A DNA stretch of 64,000 nt from Erigeron canadensis (GCF_010389155.1 NC_057762.1:8791513-8855512); one strand, 5' to 3'. Shown: positions 44,019 through 56,400, counted from the stretch's first letter. Notes: a model not told the origin generated them from the sequence alone. A program made the numbers and translations.

Positions 44019-47000
44019 ATGGCATCAGAAAACCATAATTCCGACCCAATGTACCAGAAAATCGACCCACAACCAACCCCATTACCCTCGTCATCAAACC
44101 CAAATCAACCAGACGTCGAAATGAATGACGTATCCGGTAATCTCTTCCCCGACTCTCCTGATCATGCAAATTCACCGTCACACGAATCAGTTAATGAAGA
44201 AACTATGATTACTGTTCCTGGGGCAATCCTGCATTTGATAGATACAAATCGTAGTGTGGAATTAGCAATGGGTCATTACTCGATGGTGCAATTACGTCAA
44301 GGTGAGAACGTGATCGCTATTCTTGCTCGTGTGGGTGATGAGGTTGTATGGCCGTTAGCTAGAGACGTGGTTTGTGTTAAGTTAGATAATTGCCATTACT
44401 TTTTCTCAATACGTGCTCCAAAAGAGAACGAAAAAGATGATCATGATGATGATGATGATGAGGATCATGATATGTTGAATTACGGGTTAACAATTGCTTC
44501 AAAAGGACAAGAGACGTTGTTGAGAGATTTGGATAAGTTGTTGGAGAAGTACACTAGTTTTTCGGTGGAGAAAGTGGATGAGAGTAAAGGAGCTTTGGAT
44601 GTTACAATGGCGGCAAGGATAAGTCCTTTTGAGTTGATGTCGGGTTCTATGAAGGAAAAGATGGAGCAGGGTTGTAGTGCTTATTGGACGACATTGGCCC
44701 CAAATGTTGAGGATTATAGTGGGACCGCTGCAAAATTGATTGCTGTGGGTTCAGGACATCTTGTTAAGGGGATTCTATGGTGTGGTGATGTTACTGTGGA
44801 TGGCTTAAACCGGGGTGAGATGGTTTTGAAGACGAAAATGAGTCGTGGTCGTGAAAGGGAAGTTAGTCCTAAAACTTTAAAGAGAATAAAAAGGTACATA
44901 TGCTTATTTTATATGCATATCGCTCGACATTGTATACAGCGTATACTATAGATATTATCTAGACACACTGTTGCTTCTATCTTTGTGCCCTGTGTGGATT
45001 ATTTAAGGAAAATAGGAAAGTAGTTTCTTTGGGAAGGTTTTGTGCTAGGAGTAGCTCAAGAAGTGGGTTTGTAGATGTAGCATGACTGAATTTTGGAAAC
45101 CTGGTCCATGCCCAACCAAAAGCTCAGGTTTTGTTGAGGGCCCGGGCATTGACTGACCAAGCATTCACTACCTCAACCACCACGGTCCTTCATAGTTCTG
45201 CACGCAGTGGCGGATCCAGACAATTTTTTCGCAAGGGGCACCAATCATTAACGACGTATACTTTAACGAATTTTAAAAAATAAAAAAAGAAAATTAAAAT
45301 ATCGTGTCATACAATGATACTTCATAGTCCATATAGTATATGCATAATTAAATAATATTTGCCCATTAGTTAATTAAATGTTGATTAAAACTATTTTTTA
45401 GTTTTAAAGCAATATCAATATTATTTAAAAAACTCAAAATAAAAGTCAAAAGTCCATTTGTTAAATTATTTAAAAATTTAGAATCATAAAAACAAAAGAC
45501 CTCTTTAAACATCCCTATAAAATGCAAAGCGTTATATAAGAACTTTTGATAAAAATATAAAATATAAGGCTTTTGGTGATTTATTTTATATTCAACCTAT
45601 CTTAAGTTTTTAACCTACAGTACTACAAGAAATGAAAGAGTAAAAGAGGGAACCGTTTCCAGATATTTCAACTAGCAAGTGGGCTTAGAATTCTTTTCTT
45701 TTTTATCTTGGGCTGAGACCCTTTATAACAATAACAAATACCAACTGAAAACATAGGATAGAAGTCATAGAACTATTTGATATAAACTACGAAAAATTTA
45801 TAACAATTAAGCAAACTTGAGGAGGGGCATGGGACCACCCTCATTTTAAGGTGGATCCGCCACTGTCTGCACGCCACCCACACCCTCCTGCAAACCTAGA
45901 ACCTTCAAATACAACACATAAACCGGTTTCCCAAGCCCAGTCTTTAATTTTGCAAACTTCTTATTGACGGACTAGTTCCACAAATGGGTGGAGAGAAACA
46001 ACCATATTTCCAAAAACATCACTCTATGCTACTATGCCACATACTACATTGTTCCAATGTTGATTATTGGCTTTTAGATATTTTCACTAGCGATGAAGAT
46101 TGACAATTATCAGTGGTTTTGTAATAGATTTGTATATTGCACACGCATAAATGTTGCCATGATATCTTTTATCTTTTAGAATCCAAGAAAGAATCTTTGT
46201 AATGTATCCTTGTAATGTATCTTGTTAGAAGCCAGTTTGAGTTATTTTAGTTGTGAAAGTGCATTCTTCAAGAGTCTTTTTTGCATATTTGGAGGATTAA
46301 TGAAATGGGTGATTATTGTAGGGTCAAGAAGATGACAAAGATGACAGAAAAAGTTGCAGGGGGGGTTCTTTCTGGTGTTCTGAAGGTTTCTGGATACTTC
46401 TCAAGCTCTGTTGCTAACTCTAAACTTGGCAAGAAGTTCTTCAAACTTTTGCCTGGAGAAATGGCACTTGCCACTATAGATGGATTTAGTAAGTGTTCTG
46501 TTACATTAGACTTGATCATTGGTGCTGACTAGTCCTAAATGAAATGTTATTTATATAGCATTTTTTTTTTTTTTACCATTGATCTGATATGCTTCACATG
46601 GAGATGGCATACATTTGATTCGCCTGTTAGCAAATTAGATATTATATAATTTGCTCTAGTCTGTATTTCTTTTTGGAAGGCAAAGAGATGCAGACCTAAC
46701 AACCTACTATCATTTGCACTTTTCGGAAAAATAGTTGTTTTGTTCAAACATTTTTTAGTAGTAGTAGGTCAGCAAGTGGGTTTGTAGAAGTAGTATGCCC
46801 ATTGACAAGGCTTTGGAAACCTGGTCCATACCCAAAACGGAAATCCAGGTTTCGTAAGTTTGGTTGTTCACCCCCTGTGCATGTGTATGACATGGAAGGC
46901 CCGGGTTTCACAAACCTGGGCATTGACTGCTCAAGAGCATATAGCCACTGCAGATCACCACCTCCTGCAAATCCAACGCACAGCTGACAACATGGGTTTC

Positions 47001-47973
47001 CCGAGCCCGGTCTTTCTGTTTTTAGGCATGAACCGGGTTTCCTAAACCCTGTCATTCTAGTTTTGCAATTTTCCCTGTTGACTGACTATTTCCACAAATG
47101 GGTTGGGTAAACTATCATTCCTCCAAAAAATTCAATTATTATTTACAATCAACCCCTGTCATTCTAATTTGGTTGTTCCAGTCTCTATCTTTTTCTCTCT
47201 TTCTTGAAATTTATGATAGAACAAGAAAGTAGATTTCAAATGGTTATGTGATAATACTTCGATCAGAGTGAAATATGTGTTCTGGTTCTGCTTGAATATC
47301 AAAGCTTTGCCAAATTTGAACTTCAACTAATTTGATATGCATGTTTTATCATGCACACAGGCAAGGTTTGTGAAGCATTTGAAGTTTCTGGAAAGAACGT
47401 GATGACAACTTCGTCTACTGTCACAACTGAACTGGTAGCCCACAAGTATGTCCAAACTTTCTGATTATTAAATTGTCAAATTGATTTAATGTTACGATAG
47501 TTAGTAATTCTACTTTCCTGTTTTTATTGATTCTTATCTGGATGTTTTGATCAAAGATGTGACGATTCAATTTGTGTCTTTAGATATGGAGAACAAACAG
47601 CCAGGGCAACAAATGAAGGCCTAGATGCAGCAGGTCATGCTATAGGAGCAGCATGGACAGTTTTTAAAATTAGAACAGCGGTGAATCCGAGAAGTATTAT
47701 AGCACCTTCTGCACTCACAAAATCTGGTCTGCACAAGGCAACTGAAGAGATGAGAAATAAAGCTCTTAAAGAAATACAAGCAAAAGAAGCATCTAAAAGA
47801 TCGCCAAAAAAATCAAAGTACGTTTTTTCTGGGATTTCGCCACAAATTTATATTTAATACTGTAAATCAATATATACTAAAAAGAGTACACATTCATATC
47901 ATATCTGAAGTCTAACAATTTATCTCATTTGTGGAACAGATGTAGAAGGTGCGTTCTTTGCTCTATTCTCTAA
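44019..47973 (+). CDS. Senescence/dehydration-associated protein, ERD7-like
   Basis: Exons 44019-44893, 46322-46488, 47361-47445, 47584-47817 and a short last exon at about 47940-47973; frame is kept, about 464 residues. The N-terminal part has a low-complexity Pro/Ser/Asp leader, then VPGAILHLIDTNRSVELAMG, RQGENVIAILARVGDEVVWPLARD and an Asp-rich DDHDDDDDEDHD stretch. The plant senescence domain follows: ERD7-like TTLAPNVEDYSGTAAKLIAVGSGHLVKGILWCGDVTVD, KVAGGVLSGVLKVSGYFSS, KKFFKLLPGEMALATIDGFSKVCEAFEVSGKNVM, and AAGHAIGAAWTVFKIRTAVNP. Arabidopsis relatives respond to drought, cold and senescence and associate with membranes. Introns 1 and 2 contain a duplicated repeat and an hAT-like element. 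The very end (KCRRCVLCSIL) is uncertain; intron retention would stop after KYVFSGISPQIYI. Confidence 0.87.
45038..47112. repeat. Related repeat copies in introns 1 and 2 of the ERD7-like gene
   Basis: Copy I (about 45038-45204 and 45866-46000, split by an hAT-like element) and copy II (about 46765-47112) share 'agcaagtgggtttgtag', 'tttggaaacctggtcca', 'ggcccgggcattgactg', 'cctcctgcaaa' and 'ttccacaaatggg' text in the same order and orientation. Neither codes for a recognisable protein. Confidence 0.65.
45205..45865. mobile_element. hAT-like non-autonomous element (661 bp)
   Basis: Terminal inverted repeats CAGTGGCGGATCCAGAC and CAGTGGCGGATCCACCTT (right end read on the other strand) and an exact 8-bp target duplication TCTGCACG (45197-45204, 45866-45873). 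Non-coding, AT-rich inside. Lies in intron 1 of the ERD7-like gene, inside repeat copy I. Confidence 0.88.
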
Positions 47974-48719
47974 TTGCTAGCTGATAGGTTCATTTTTCTA
48001 TTACGTACACTTTTCATATTTATTCATTGTAGATGAAACTAAGTTGTAAATAGATAGATACATAGAATATTGTTTAGAAAAACATTTAGATTAATAATAC
48101 TCTAGATGTTGGCAATTTTTTTGTAAGATTTTAGCACTAGCCGTGTGCGTGTCATACACGGCTATCAGATTTTGCTTCAGTATTTATAGTTTGTCGAGGG
48201 GTTTGTGGTTCTTTGTTGCATACATGAGCTTCTTTCAGTTTTGATCACAAGATTGTTAAACCTAACAACCTTACGCAATAGAAACATGTCATCCACTCTG
48301 TTTTGTTTTCCTTTCTATGAATACTGAAGGGTTTCAGATATGTATTGTTCATTTTATTTCTTTGTTGAAATGAGTATCACTGGTTCATTCTTTCTTTTGA
48401 TAGTAAACGCATATTTGACCATTTAGATCAATTCATACTCTCGATTTTCTATCTCCATTTCACCATCACTCGTCATGACAGGTATAACATTTACTCATTA
48501 TAAAGCATGACATAATTAGTTGTTTAACCAATTCAGATGGATCTGCAGGCTTTTTAAGTCAGGAGAAAGACTGAGTGCAATGGAAGGATCTATCCCTTAA
48601 TTTATGATTTGATATATATCTGTTAATTATCATGTTTTCATTTTATTTCGAGTCTTGGTGTCTTTATAATCGCAACTGGTTCCTATAACAACCGAATCCT
48701 TTTTAAAAAAATATCATAT
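47974..48719. other. 3' flank of the ERD7-like gene
   Basis: T-rich sequence without a recognisable gene; probably includes the 3' untranslated region, though no clear poly-A signal was chosen. Confidence 0.5.
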
Positions 48720-49385
48720 CTCTTTCACCAATCAACCATTGCATAACTGCGAATGAGTTACTGGCTTTTTCGTTAAGAAATGATAATATGCAATTCTCCA
48801 TCATCTGCTAATTATCAAATGGAGCAACAAGGACCCAAAAACCAACAATAAATCCTCACATAATGCAGATAACCAATGCCCAATCTGCTCCAGGTGATCC
48901 AATTTTGTTTATATCGTCTGTATAAGGTCCTGTATCAGGTACAACTCTTAACAACTACCAATGAGAGAATCTCCTCAAGTTTGTTGCCAAAGAAGCTTCA
49001 CTCATTGAAGCTTTGAAGCTGGGTACTTGTTGGAACTCGTCCTGCAAATTATTGCAAGACAGGTTGAAACTAAGCAAAAAAGTCAAGTTTGACAAGCCCA
49101 TAAAAGTTTCCCTGAAAGCTTGTTCAGTGATAAATCAAAAGTTTCAAGTGCTTTCATGTCTCCATTGTTGGCCTGGATCTTTCCTGTCAGTTGGTTTCCC
49201 GATAAATTCAAAAGTTGAAGGATCTCTAAACCTGTCAAGTTCAATAAAGAATCGGTAATCTTCATGACAGCTTCTTTCCTTGCAATTTCAGTGCTTGCAG
49301 CCGGGGTAAAAAGCTTCCTAAAGTTGTTGGAATCCCACCTGACAGATTGTTCTTCTCCAAGTTCAAGAATGACAAGCTCGGGCAT
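48720..49385 (-). pseudogene. Receptor-like protein remnant (C-terminal end)
   Basis: On the minus strand, 49385-49083 reads LRR-like text ending NLTGLEILQLLNLSGNQLTGKI, then GDMKALETFDLSLNKLSGKL. Beyond a frame break, 49080-48960 resembles LTFLSSFN-type cap sequence, and near 48,870-48,740 GFIVGFWVLVAP matches the transmembrane GILAGFWIVVAP of the intact gene at 50143. Several stops and frame changes and the absence of the N-terminal 80% make it a pseudogene. It lies 0.76 kb downstream of the intact gene, same strand, so it is probably a partial tandem duplicate. Confidence 0.8.
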
Positions 49386-50142
49386 TTCTCTTAACCCTCG
49401 AGTCGGCCGAGTTTTGACTCGAGTCAGCCGAGTTTTGACCGATTCAGCCTAGTTTGACCAAGCTTGACCCGATTCTTGAATATTGACCGAGTTTTAGTCC
49501 GATTTAGCCGAACCGGACTCATGGAGGAGCCCGACTCGAGTTCGAGTTCTCGGCCGAATCGACCGAGTATTAGAACAATGCTTTTAATAAATAAGCATAA
49601 GTCAAAAGAACAAAAGCTTAGGCCCAAGAAAAGAAAAATTGTCCTATCTAATATGGAATTATACTCGAAATTTGGTTATCAGATAGTTGAGGGTTATCAG
49701 ATATGTATATGGCTATATGTATGTAAGGTGAGGACAAACAACATTTATTTGTTTAGCTAACACCAGAATGCTGAAATGGAACATCATATACTACAATCTG
49801 AACTCAACTATAATGCCTTCGAGACACGATGCTGAAGTTATAGAAGCATGTCAGGATGGGTTTCGGCTTAACTAAAAAATCTTAAACTAGACATCGTGTA
49901 GTTCTAAAACCACAAATGCATATTGACAGTTTCCTAACAAATACATTATACTGATACGAATACAATTCACGGACCATCATGAATATAATATATACAAGCT
50001 TTGCTAAATAAGGGGAAAAAAAATAGCGATAGTGAATACAAGCTTGTAACTTGATAACTTCATTTACAGCAGCTTTACAATTTCAGAGTAAAACCTACAA
50101 TCATAGTATATAGAACACTGCTGCATTTTCATCGCTTGGAAG
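49386..50142. other. Sequence between receptor-like protein copies
   Basis: At 49390-49575 a GC-richer tract repeats variants of 'gactcgagtcggccgagttttgac', an imperfect local repeat. The rest is AT-rich and probably includes the 3' untranslated region of the intact receptor-like gene. No gene seen. Confidence 0.5.
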
Positions 50143-53100
50143 CTACATAACATGCTGTAGCTTACAATACTTGTGTATAACTTCACAAACTATAGACCCA
50201 AGTTTACTCCAGAAATGAAAATAGGCAATCTTCCATGACCTACTAACTATCAAAGGAGCCACCACGATCCAAAAACCAGCAAGGATGCCAATCAAAATGC
50301 TAATAATCAACCCCCAGTCCATGCCTTGTGATCCATTGTCTTCTTTATGGTCTTGGATATCGGGTACTTCAACTGCGGGTACTTCAACCGCACAACGGTT
50401 AGTAAGAGGAACTCCACAAAGTTTGTTGCCAAAGAAGCTGGACCCTTGGAAAGTCTGAAACTGAGTACTTGATGGAATTCTTCCTGAGAGATTGTTGTAA
50501 GATACGTTGAAGCTGCTCAAAAAAGTCAAGCTTGACAAGCTCATAGGAAGTTCCCCAGAAAGCTTGTTCAGTGATACATCAAAAGATTCAATTGATTTCA
50601 TGTCTCCAATCTTTTCTGGGATCCTTCCTGTCAATTGATTTCTTGATAGATTCAATGAATTTAACTCTTGGAGTGTCATTAACTCACTTGGGATGTGTCC
50701 AGTGATATAGTTACTTGAAAGGTCCAACATCATCATCTGATCAAGAATCGTGCTATATGCATACTCCTGTCCTTTTATAACCAAATAATCACTAGCGGTA
50801 GTTGTTATGCCGTTATATGTAAAGAAGACAAATGAACCACTTAAACTAACTTCTTTTCCAGAAAGGACGCTAAAGTTGTTGAAGCATCCGGGAATATTTC
50901 CTGAAAGATTGTTATCTGCAAGTTCCAAGATCTGAATACGCTGAAGGTAACAAAGCTCGTGCGGAATATCTCCATGAAAATTGTTGGATCTGAGATTGAG
51001 AATTTTCAAGAAAGAGGCGTAACTTCCAAACCACGCTGGAATGCTTCCAACGAGTTCATTTCGACCTAGCTGAAGGATCTCCAAGTTTGTCAAATTCATC
51101 AAAGAAGCAGGTAATCTCCCCGAGAGCATGTTCCCACGCAAGTTCAATAACATTAGTTGAGACAACAATCCCAAAGTTGCTGGAATCCAGCCAGACAGGT
51201 TGTTGTTCTCCATGTTTAAGAATATCAAATTTTGCCAATTTTCCCAGCACTCGGGAATGACACCTGACAAACTATTATTTCCTAAATTAAGAGCAGTAGT
51301 CAATTTCAGACTATCAGAAATTTCTGAACACAAGAGATGATGTAATGATCCCGTAAAGAAATTATTTGATAGATCAAGAAAGTAGAGCTCAGAGCCATTT
51401 GAGAGAGAGGGTAATTTTCCCCTAAACTCGTTAAAACTTAAATCAAGTATCTGAAGTGTTGCTGGGATATTACTTGAAAATGTTCCTGAAATATGATTTT
51501 GTGATATATCTAGAAAGGTTAATTTGGGGAGTAACCTCCAAAATGATGCGGGAATGGGTGAGGAAATGCGTGTATTGCTTATGTCTAATTCCAGTAAATT
51601 CCTCTGTAATTGAAGCCACAATGGAAACTGAGGCCCCAAAACCCAAGATGACAGATACAAATAGTTCAACTGGAAAGGTGGAATCCAGGTTGCAAGTCGT
51701 GGTCTTAGAGTTATGTTGCTTCCTGTTCCACTAAGATGTTTTAAAGCCACCAGTTCGGTAAAGTGATCTTCTGTAACAACACCATTCAGTGAATTGTTTG
51801 AAAAATCCAAATAACCCAACTTTGAAAGTTGACCAATTCCGTGAGGAAGGCTACCATTCAGTCGGTTATTTGAAAGATCTAGCATTTCCAATGATGATAA
51901 TCGTCCTATTGAGTCAGGAAGGCTTCCACTGAATATGTTACTTGAAAGACGCAACACCTCCAATGATGATAAATGTCCTATCGAGTCAGGAAGCCTTCCA
52001 CTTATTCTGTTAACTGAAAGATGCAACACTTTCAATGATGTTAATTGTCCAATTGAGTATGGAATAGAGCCGCAAATTTGATTCTCGTTAAGATCTAATG
52101 ACCTAAGAAATGATAATCTCCCAATGGAATTAGGAATTGTACATGTAACATTATCTTCGCCAAGCTGATCGGGTAAACTAGCAGAAAGTCTGGAATTGGA
52201 TATGGATAATGACTCCAACCTAGGGGATTCACACTTGAATAAACTTTCAAGAAGGTATGTTATAGTAATATTGGAATAATCATTACCTGACAAATCAATA
52301 TCTTTCAACTTACAAAGGTTGCATAATGATCTAGGTATTGCATCATTCAGATAATTATATGAGAGACCAAGTCTAAGAAGAGAAGTCAAGTTCTGAAGGG
52401 GCCTGAGACTTGAACTCGAAAACCCACATGAATGAATATCTAAGGAAATAAGATTACTACCTATGCTAGAAATCTCTTTCAAAACTACCGGAGAAGTCAT
52501 GAAATCATTCCCCGAGACATGAAGCAATTTGAGAGAAGTCAAGTTGTGAAAGCTATTGATATTACTAGGTAAAGGGCTTAGGAAAGAACACCAACTTAAA
52601 TCCAAGGAAACTAGACTTGTTATACTGAATATCCATTGTGGCAACAAACTGTTAAAATTGTTAGAAGAAAGATCAAGCAACGATAGGGATGTGATGTTAA
52701 GACTAGAATAGTGGGGATATATGTTCGGAAGTTGAGTATTAGACAAATGTAATTCGACCAAAGAAGGGAGTTTCGTAATCACCTGAAGCCAATTGGTTGC
52801 TTCGCTGAGATCCACACCACTCATATCTAGATGCTGCAACATACAGAGACTTGACAACCACTTCATATTACTCATGCTGGTTGATATAATTTTACCAGGC
52901 ACAAAAAAAGTAAATCCAAGAGACAAGACATGCAATTCGGAAAGATTTCCCAATTGATGAGGTATAATTCCACCAAAATTGGAATTCGAGAGGTTAAGAT
53001 AGTTCAAGTTTGCAAGCGACCCAATGAAGCTTGGAACTTGGATCCCTTCAAAATCATTGCAGCTCAAGTCGAGACGCCTTAGTTGCTTCAACTGCAACAA

Positions 53101-53490
53101 GGAGGGACTCAAATCCCCTCTCAATACCTGTTTTAAAGATTCTCTGTATTCAATTACTTCTCTTGCAAATCCAGCGAGGGAGATTCCGATATATGAAGGC
53201 TGACAATGACCATCAAATCCAGGAAGATGAATCTGATGAACATGACCAGTAAAATTGTCACAAACAATTCCAGCCCATCTGCAACAGTCGCTTGCCTCAC
53301 CAACCCAAGAAGCAAGTCGATCTGTTTCATCAACAAGGCCATCCTTGAACTGGAGAAGTGCCTGCCTCTCACCCTTCAAGCATAATACATCATCAAAATT
53401 TTGATTCGATAAGCATGATTGAAACAAGGTAGCAACAAGGAAGCACAAGTAACAAGAATACAAATAACAGAAAGAAAAACGCTCACTCAT
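50143..53490 (-). CDS. Leucine-rich-repeat receptor-like protein (RLP), EIX/Cf class
   Basis: Single-exon 1115-residue protein. Signal peptide at about 1-28 (YLCFLVATLFQSCLS), LRRNT cap at 33-78 with the CC-RWAGIVC motif, an LRR tract (LxxLxLSxNxFxGxIP type), an island near IKGQEYAYSTILDQ, more LRRs, a C-terminal cap ending FFGNKLCGVPL, an acidic stretch (EVPAVEVPDIQDHKED), a transmembrane helix at about 1059-1082 and a short basic tail. No kinase domain. This is the layout of plant RLPs such as EIX and Cf proteins, which detect extracellular ligands and act through partner kinases (SOBIR1, BAK1). Around residues 440-560 several LRRs are nearly identical at DNA level, and one repeat (DQLGEDNVTCTIPNSIG) is shortened. 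The ligand cannot be told. A broken relative lies just downstream. Confidence 0.93.
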   Translation of the reverse strand: MSERFSFCYLYSCYLCFLVATLFQSCLSNQNFDDVLCLKGERQALLQFKDGLVDETDRLASWVGEASDCCRWAGIVCDNFTGHVHQIHLPGFDGHCQPSYIGISLAGFAREVIEYRESLKQVLRGDLSPSLLQLKQLRRLDLSCNDFEGIQVPSFIGSLANLNYLNLSNSNFGGIIPHQLGNLSELHVLSLGFTFFVPGKIISTSMSNMKWLSSLCMLQHLDMSGVDLSEATNWLQVITKLPSLVELHLSNTQLPNIYPHYSSLNITSLSLLDLSSNNFNSLLPQWIFSITSLVSLDLSWCSFLSPLPSNINSFHNLTSLKLLHVSGNDFMTSPVVLKEISSIGSNLISLDIHSCGFSSSSLRPLQNLTSLLRLGLSYNYLNDAIPRSLCNLCKLKDIDLSGNDYSNITITYLLESLFKCESPRLESLSISNSRLSASLPDQLGEDNVTCTIPNSIGRLSFLRSLDLNENQICGSIPYSIGQLTSLKVLHLSVNRISGRLPDSIGHLSSLEVLRLSSNIFSGSLPDSIGRLSSLEMLDLSNNRLNGSLPHGIGQLSKLGYLDFSNNSLNGVVTEDHFTELVALKHLSGTGSNITLRPRLATWIPPFQLNYLYLSSWVLGPQFPLWLQLQRNLLELDISNTRISSPIPASFWRLLPKLTFLDISQNHISGTFSSNIPATLQILDLSFNEFRGKLPSLSNGSELYFLDLSNNFFTGSLHHLLCSEISDSLKLTTALNLGNNSLSGVIPECWENWQNLIFLNMENNNLSGWIPATLGLLSQLMLLNLRGNMLSGRLPASLMNLTNLEILQLGRNELVGSIPAWFGSYASFLKILNLRSNNFHGDIPHELCYLQRIQILELADNNLSGNIPGCFNNFSVLSGKEVSLSGSFVFFTYNGITTTASDYLVIKGQEYAYSTILDQMMMLDLSSNYITGHIPSELMTLQELNSLNLSRNQLTGRIPEKIGDMKSIESFDVSLNKLSGELPMSLSSLTFLSSFNVSYNNLSGRIPSSTQFQTFQGSSFFGNKLCGVPLTNRCAVEVPAVEVPDIQDHKEDNGSQGMDWGLIISILIGILAGFWIVVAPLIVSRSWKIAYFHFWSKLGSIVCEVIHKYCKLQHVM

Positions 53491-56400
53491 GATACTGGTT
53501 GATTAAGAACAGAACAAAATTCACTTTGAAGTTTATAAGAGAATGTGGGAGTTCAATTTAAACTAAAAACTTTTTGATGCAAGGGTAGCTTTCGATCTTT
53601 TCCATTATAAAAAAAATAACTATCTTGAATCCAAATTTTGTCCCCATCAAAATAAATTCAATTAAATTGAGAATGATCCCAGGACCCAGGTCCAGGTCCC
53701 CACTTAGAAAGACTTTGCTTCATTTCATAGACACCTACCAAAAAAAAATTCATCATATAGGTAAGTTCATACAAGTTGTCTAAAACAATCCACATTGACT
53801 TGGTTTCATCTCACATGCATTTATATATATCGACACTTACAACGAGTGCTACATACAATACCGATGCACTGAAACAAGATCTGATGGCTGACAAAATCAA
53901 AACCATGTATGACTAATGCTACGAGTACATATAAAACCAATGCACTATACAATAACCTACGTCACATTTTTCCTAGCGCAACGATATAACAACCAATGAT
54001 GCACTGAAAACACAGTTTAACAACTGACATGAATAACTTGATACAGAGACCTACATCACATATTTTTTTTTCTAGCAAAAAAAATAAATAAACAAACACT
54101 GATGCACGAATACACCTTTATAATGGCTATCAGCAACAGTTCCTAAATTACCTTGAACATTAAAATTTACAATGTTATTAATAAATACTCGTAAATAAAT
54201 AAACTGATTTGTACTTCTTTGCAATTCGATTGTTATTGGGTTTAGAGAATGCCATCTTGGACTTTGACTAAGCTCAACAATCACTCACTTCTCTTAGTGT
54301 AACTATAGATGAAGCTCGAACCACCGAGATTATTTAATGATTGATATGAGAAAAAGTGTACTTAATTGTAGTGTTTCATGGAGGTAAACAGGTGCAGTAG
54401 GAAACGGATGTCACAATTGATTTCCTTCTCACAACAAATACCCGTACTTCCATCCAGGCCAAGTGGCCACTAATACGTTATTAGTAGTGGTTCACAGTTC
54501 ACACCACAATACACCACATCAGTTCCATTATTAGACCATTTGTAAAGGAAGTGAAAAAGGTAGGTGAAAACTTAAGGTAAAAAGGCTAAATGGTTAAAAG
54601 ATGTAAGTCAGAGAAGTGAAGGGAGAAAGATGATCAGGTAAAAAGATAAAATGTGAGGCTCATTTTTATTTATACCAGATAAGGTACTCGTCTGTTGTTG
54701 CGGTAAGATGGTGGAAGTGATTGGTTATAGAGTGAGATAGGTCATAGGAGGTGATAGGTGTGTGATAACCAAATGCCTTAGTCGTATGGGCTCCGTCCTC
54801 GGATTTAAAAATTCGTCGAAAGTACATCGAATGACATTTCTAATGAAAGAGCATTAAATTTTAATAACACCCATATAACTTTTATAATTTATCAATGTAT
54901 GGTTTTGAGATAAAAGATTTTGAATGAATTAGAAGAATAAAATGATATATGGAGGAGAGAGGAAAAAATAAGTAGTTGAAATTTGAGAAGGTGATACTGA
55001 TGTGGTAAGAAAAAATGTTGATGAAATAGGTGAATGGTTATAAATGGTCTTAGGGTGACAATAGTTTCAGTTCGAAAATCTCTAATCATAACCAACCCAT
55101 TAAAAATTTTAGGTCAGAAATTTCAACCATGATCCATGGTCTGTCAACCCGACCCAACCCACCAATTTGAAACTTTTCAGGTTGGCGGGTAGAGTTTCAA
55201 GTTGGAGGGTTAATTTATAGGTCATATGGGTTGGTGGGTAGATTTTTGGTTAAATGGTTCATAGGTTGCTGGTTGACGGGTCCAATGGATTGGTGAGTCA
55301 ACCTGTTAAAAGAATTATATAAATTTAAATTATTTTACCTATTAACCCAATGGTCAACCCGAACCCAACCCGAGAAAAATCAAGTTGGTGGGTTAACGGG
55401 TTGGTCGAGATTTCACAAACCTAACTTAATTATTTTTGGATTGAATTTCGTGTGGGTCGAGATTAACAGCCTTTAAGTTCCATACAACACTGCCCAATAA
55501 TTACATTATAACCATAAAAATAATCATAGCTCATCATATCATATATTTTATATAAAAACATAAAGATTTTAAAAAAACATAACAAACTTGTAATGGAAGT
55601 ACAAGAACTTGCTTCATCGTCTACCCATTGACTTTGGACCTTTCACACGGCTAAGACACCAAACTTGTAACGGAACATCACCGTGTGGTCGTGGTCATTT
55701 CTTCTGCCTTGAATATATAAAATTTGAATCATTACATTTAACTATTTAAAAAATATTTTTTATTTAAAGCATTTGAGAAAGACACATGTTTATATCAAAC
55801 ATACACGATCTAACATGATTTCCTGATGACCACTTCTTAAAAATTCCACCGTCACCTTCAACTGAAATTTTTAAGACGCTTAACCGTTAGGTCATCAAAG
55901 AAAATTCTCTTTCCTCTCATTTTATCTTTTTCGTACCCCTGTTTCCACATCGTAAATATAAGTTTACCAAATATAATTTTTTTAATGATATTCTTTGAAA
56001 CGAAAAATTATTTTTTATGTACCTAAGTATTTATCGGTATAGTTTATAATGGAAGCTTTAATAAGAATTTGACATGTTAAATGGGAACACAATTGTTTTG
56101 TATTATTCTAAATTTCAAAGATCCAAATTACCTATATAACAGGATCCACAATATCTTTATATATTGATGCAAAATAAAAATTTGATCTTTTTTTAAAAAT
56201 AAAATTATTGTTTCTAAATCAACCTATTTTTAAATCAGGCTCTTTGAAGAACTGGCGGATGAAATATTAACTTAGAAAACTAAAATCGAATCTTGTTTTT
56301 ACGTGATTGCGGATATTTACTTTTTGAGTGTGTGAGTATATATGTTACCACTCTTGTTCTGTAATAGTGTGCGGTATCTAAGTTTCAGCATATTGCTTGC

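Noticed and set aside
49424..49760. Overlapping frames in the GC-richer tract at 49.4-49.7 kb
   Set aside because: They translate an imperfect local repeat of 'gactcgagtcggccgag' and show no protein-like pattern.
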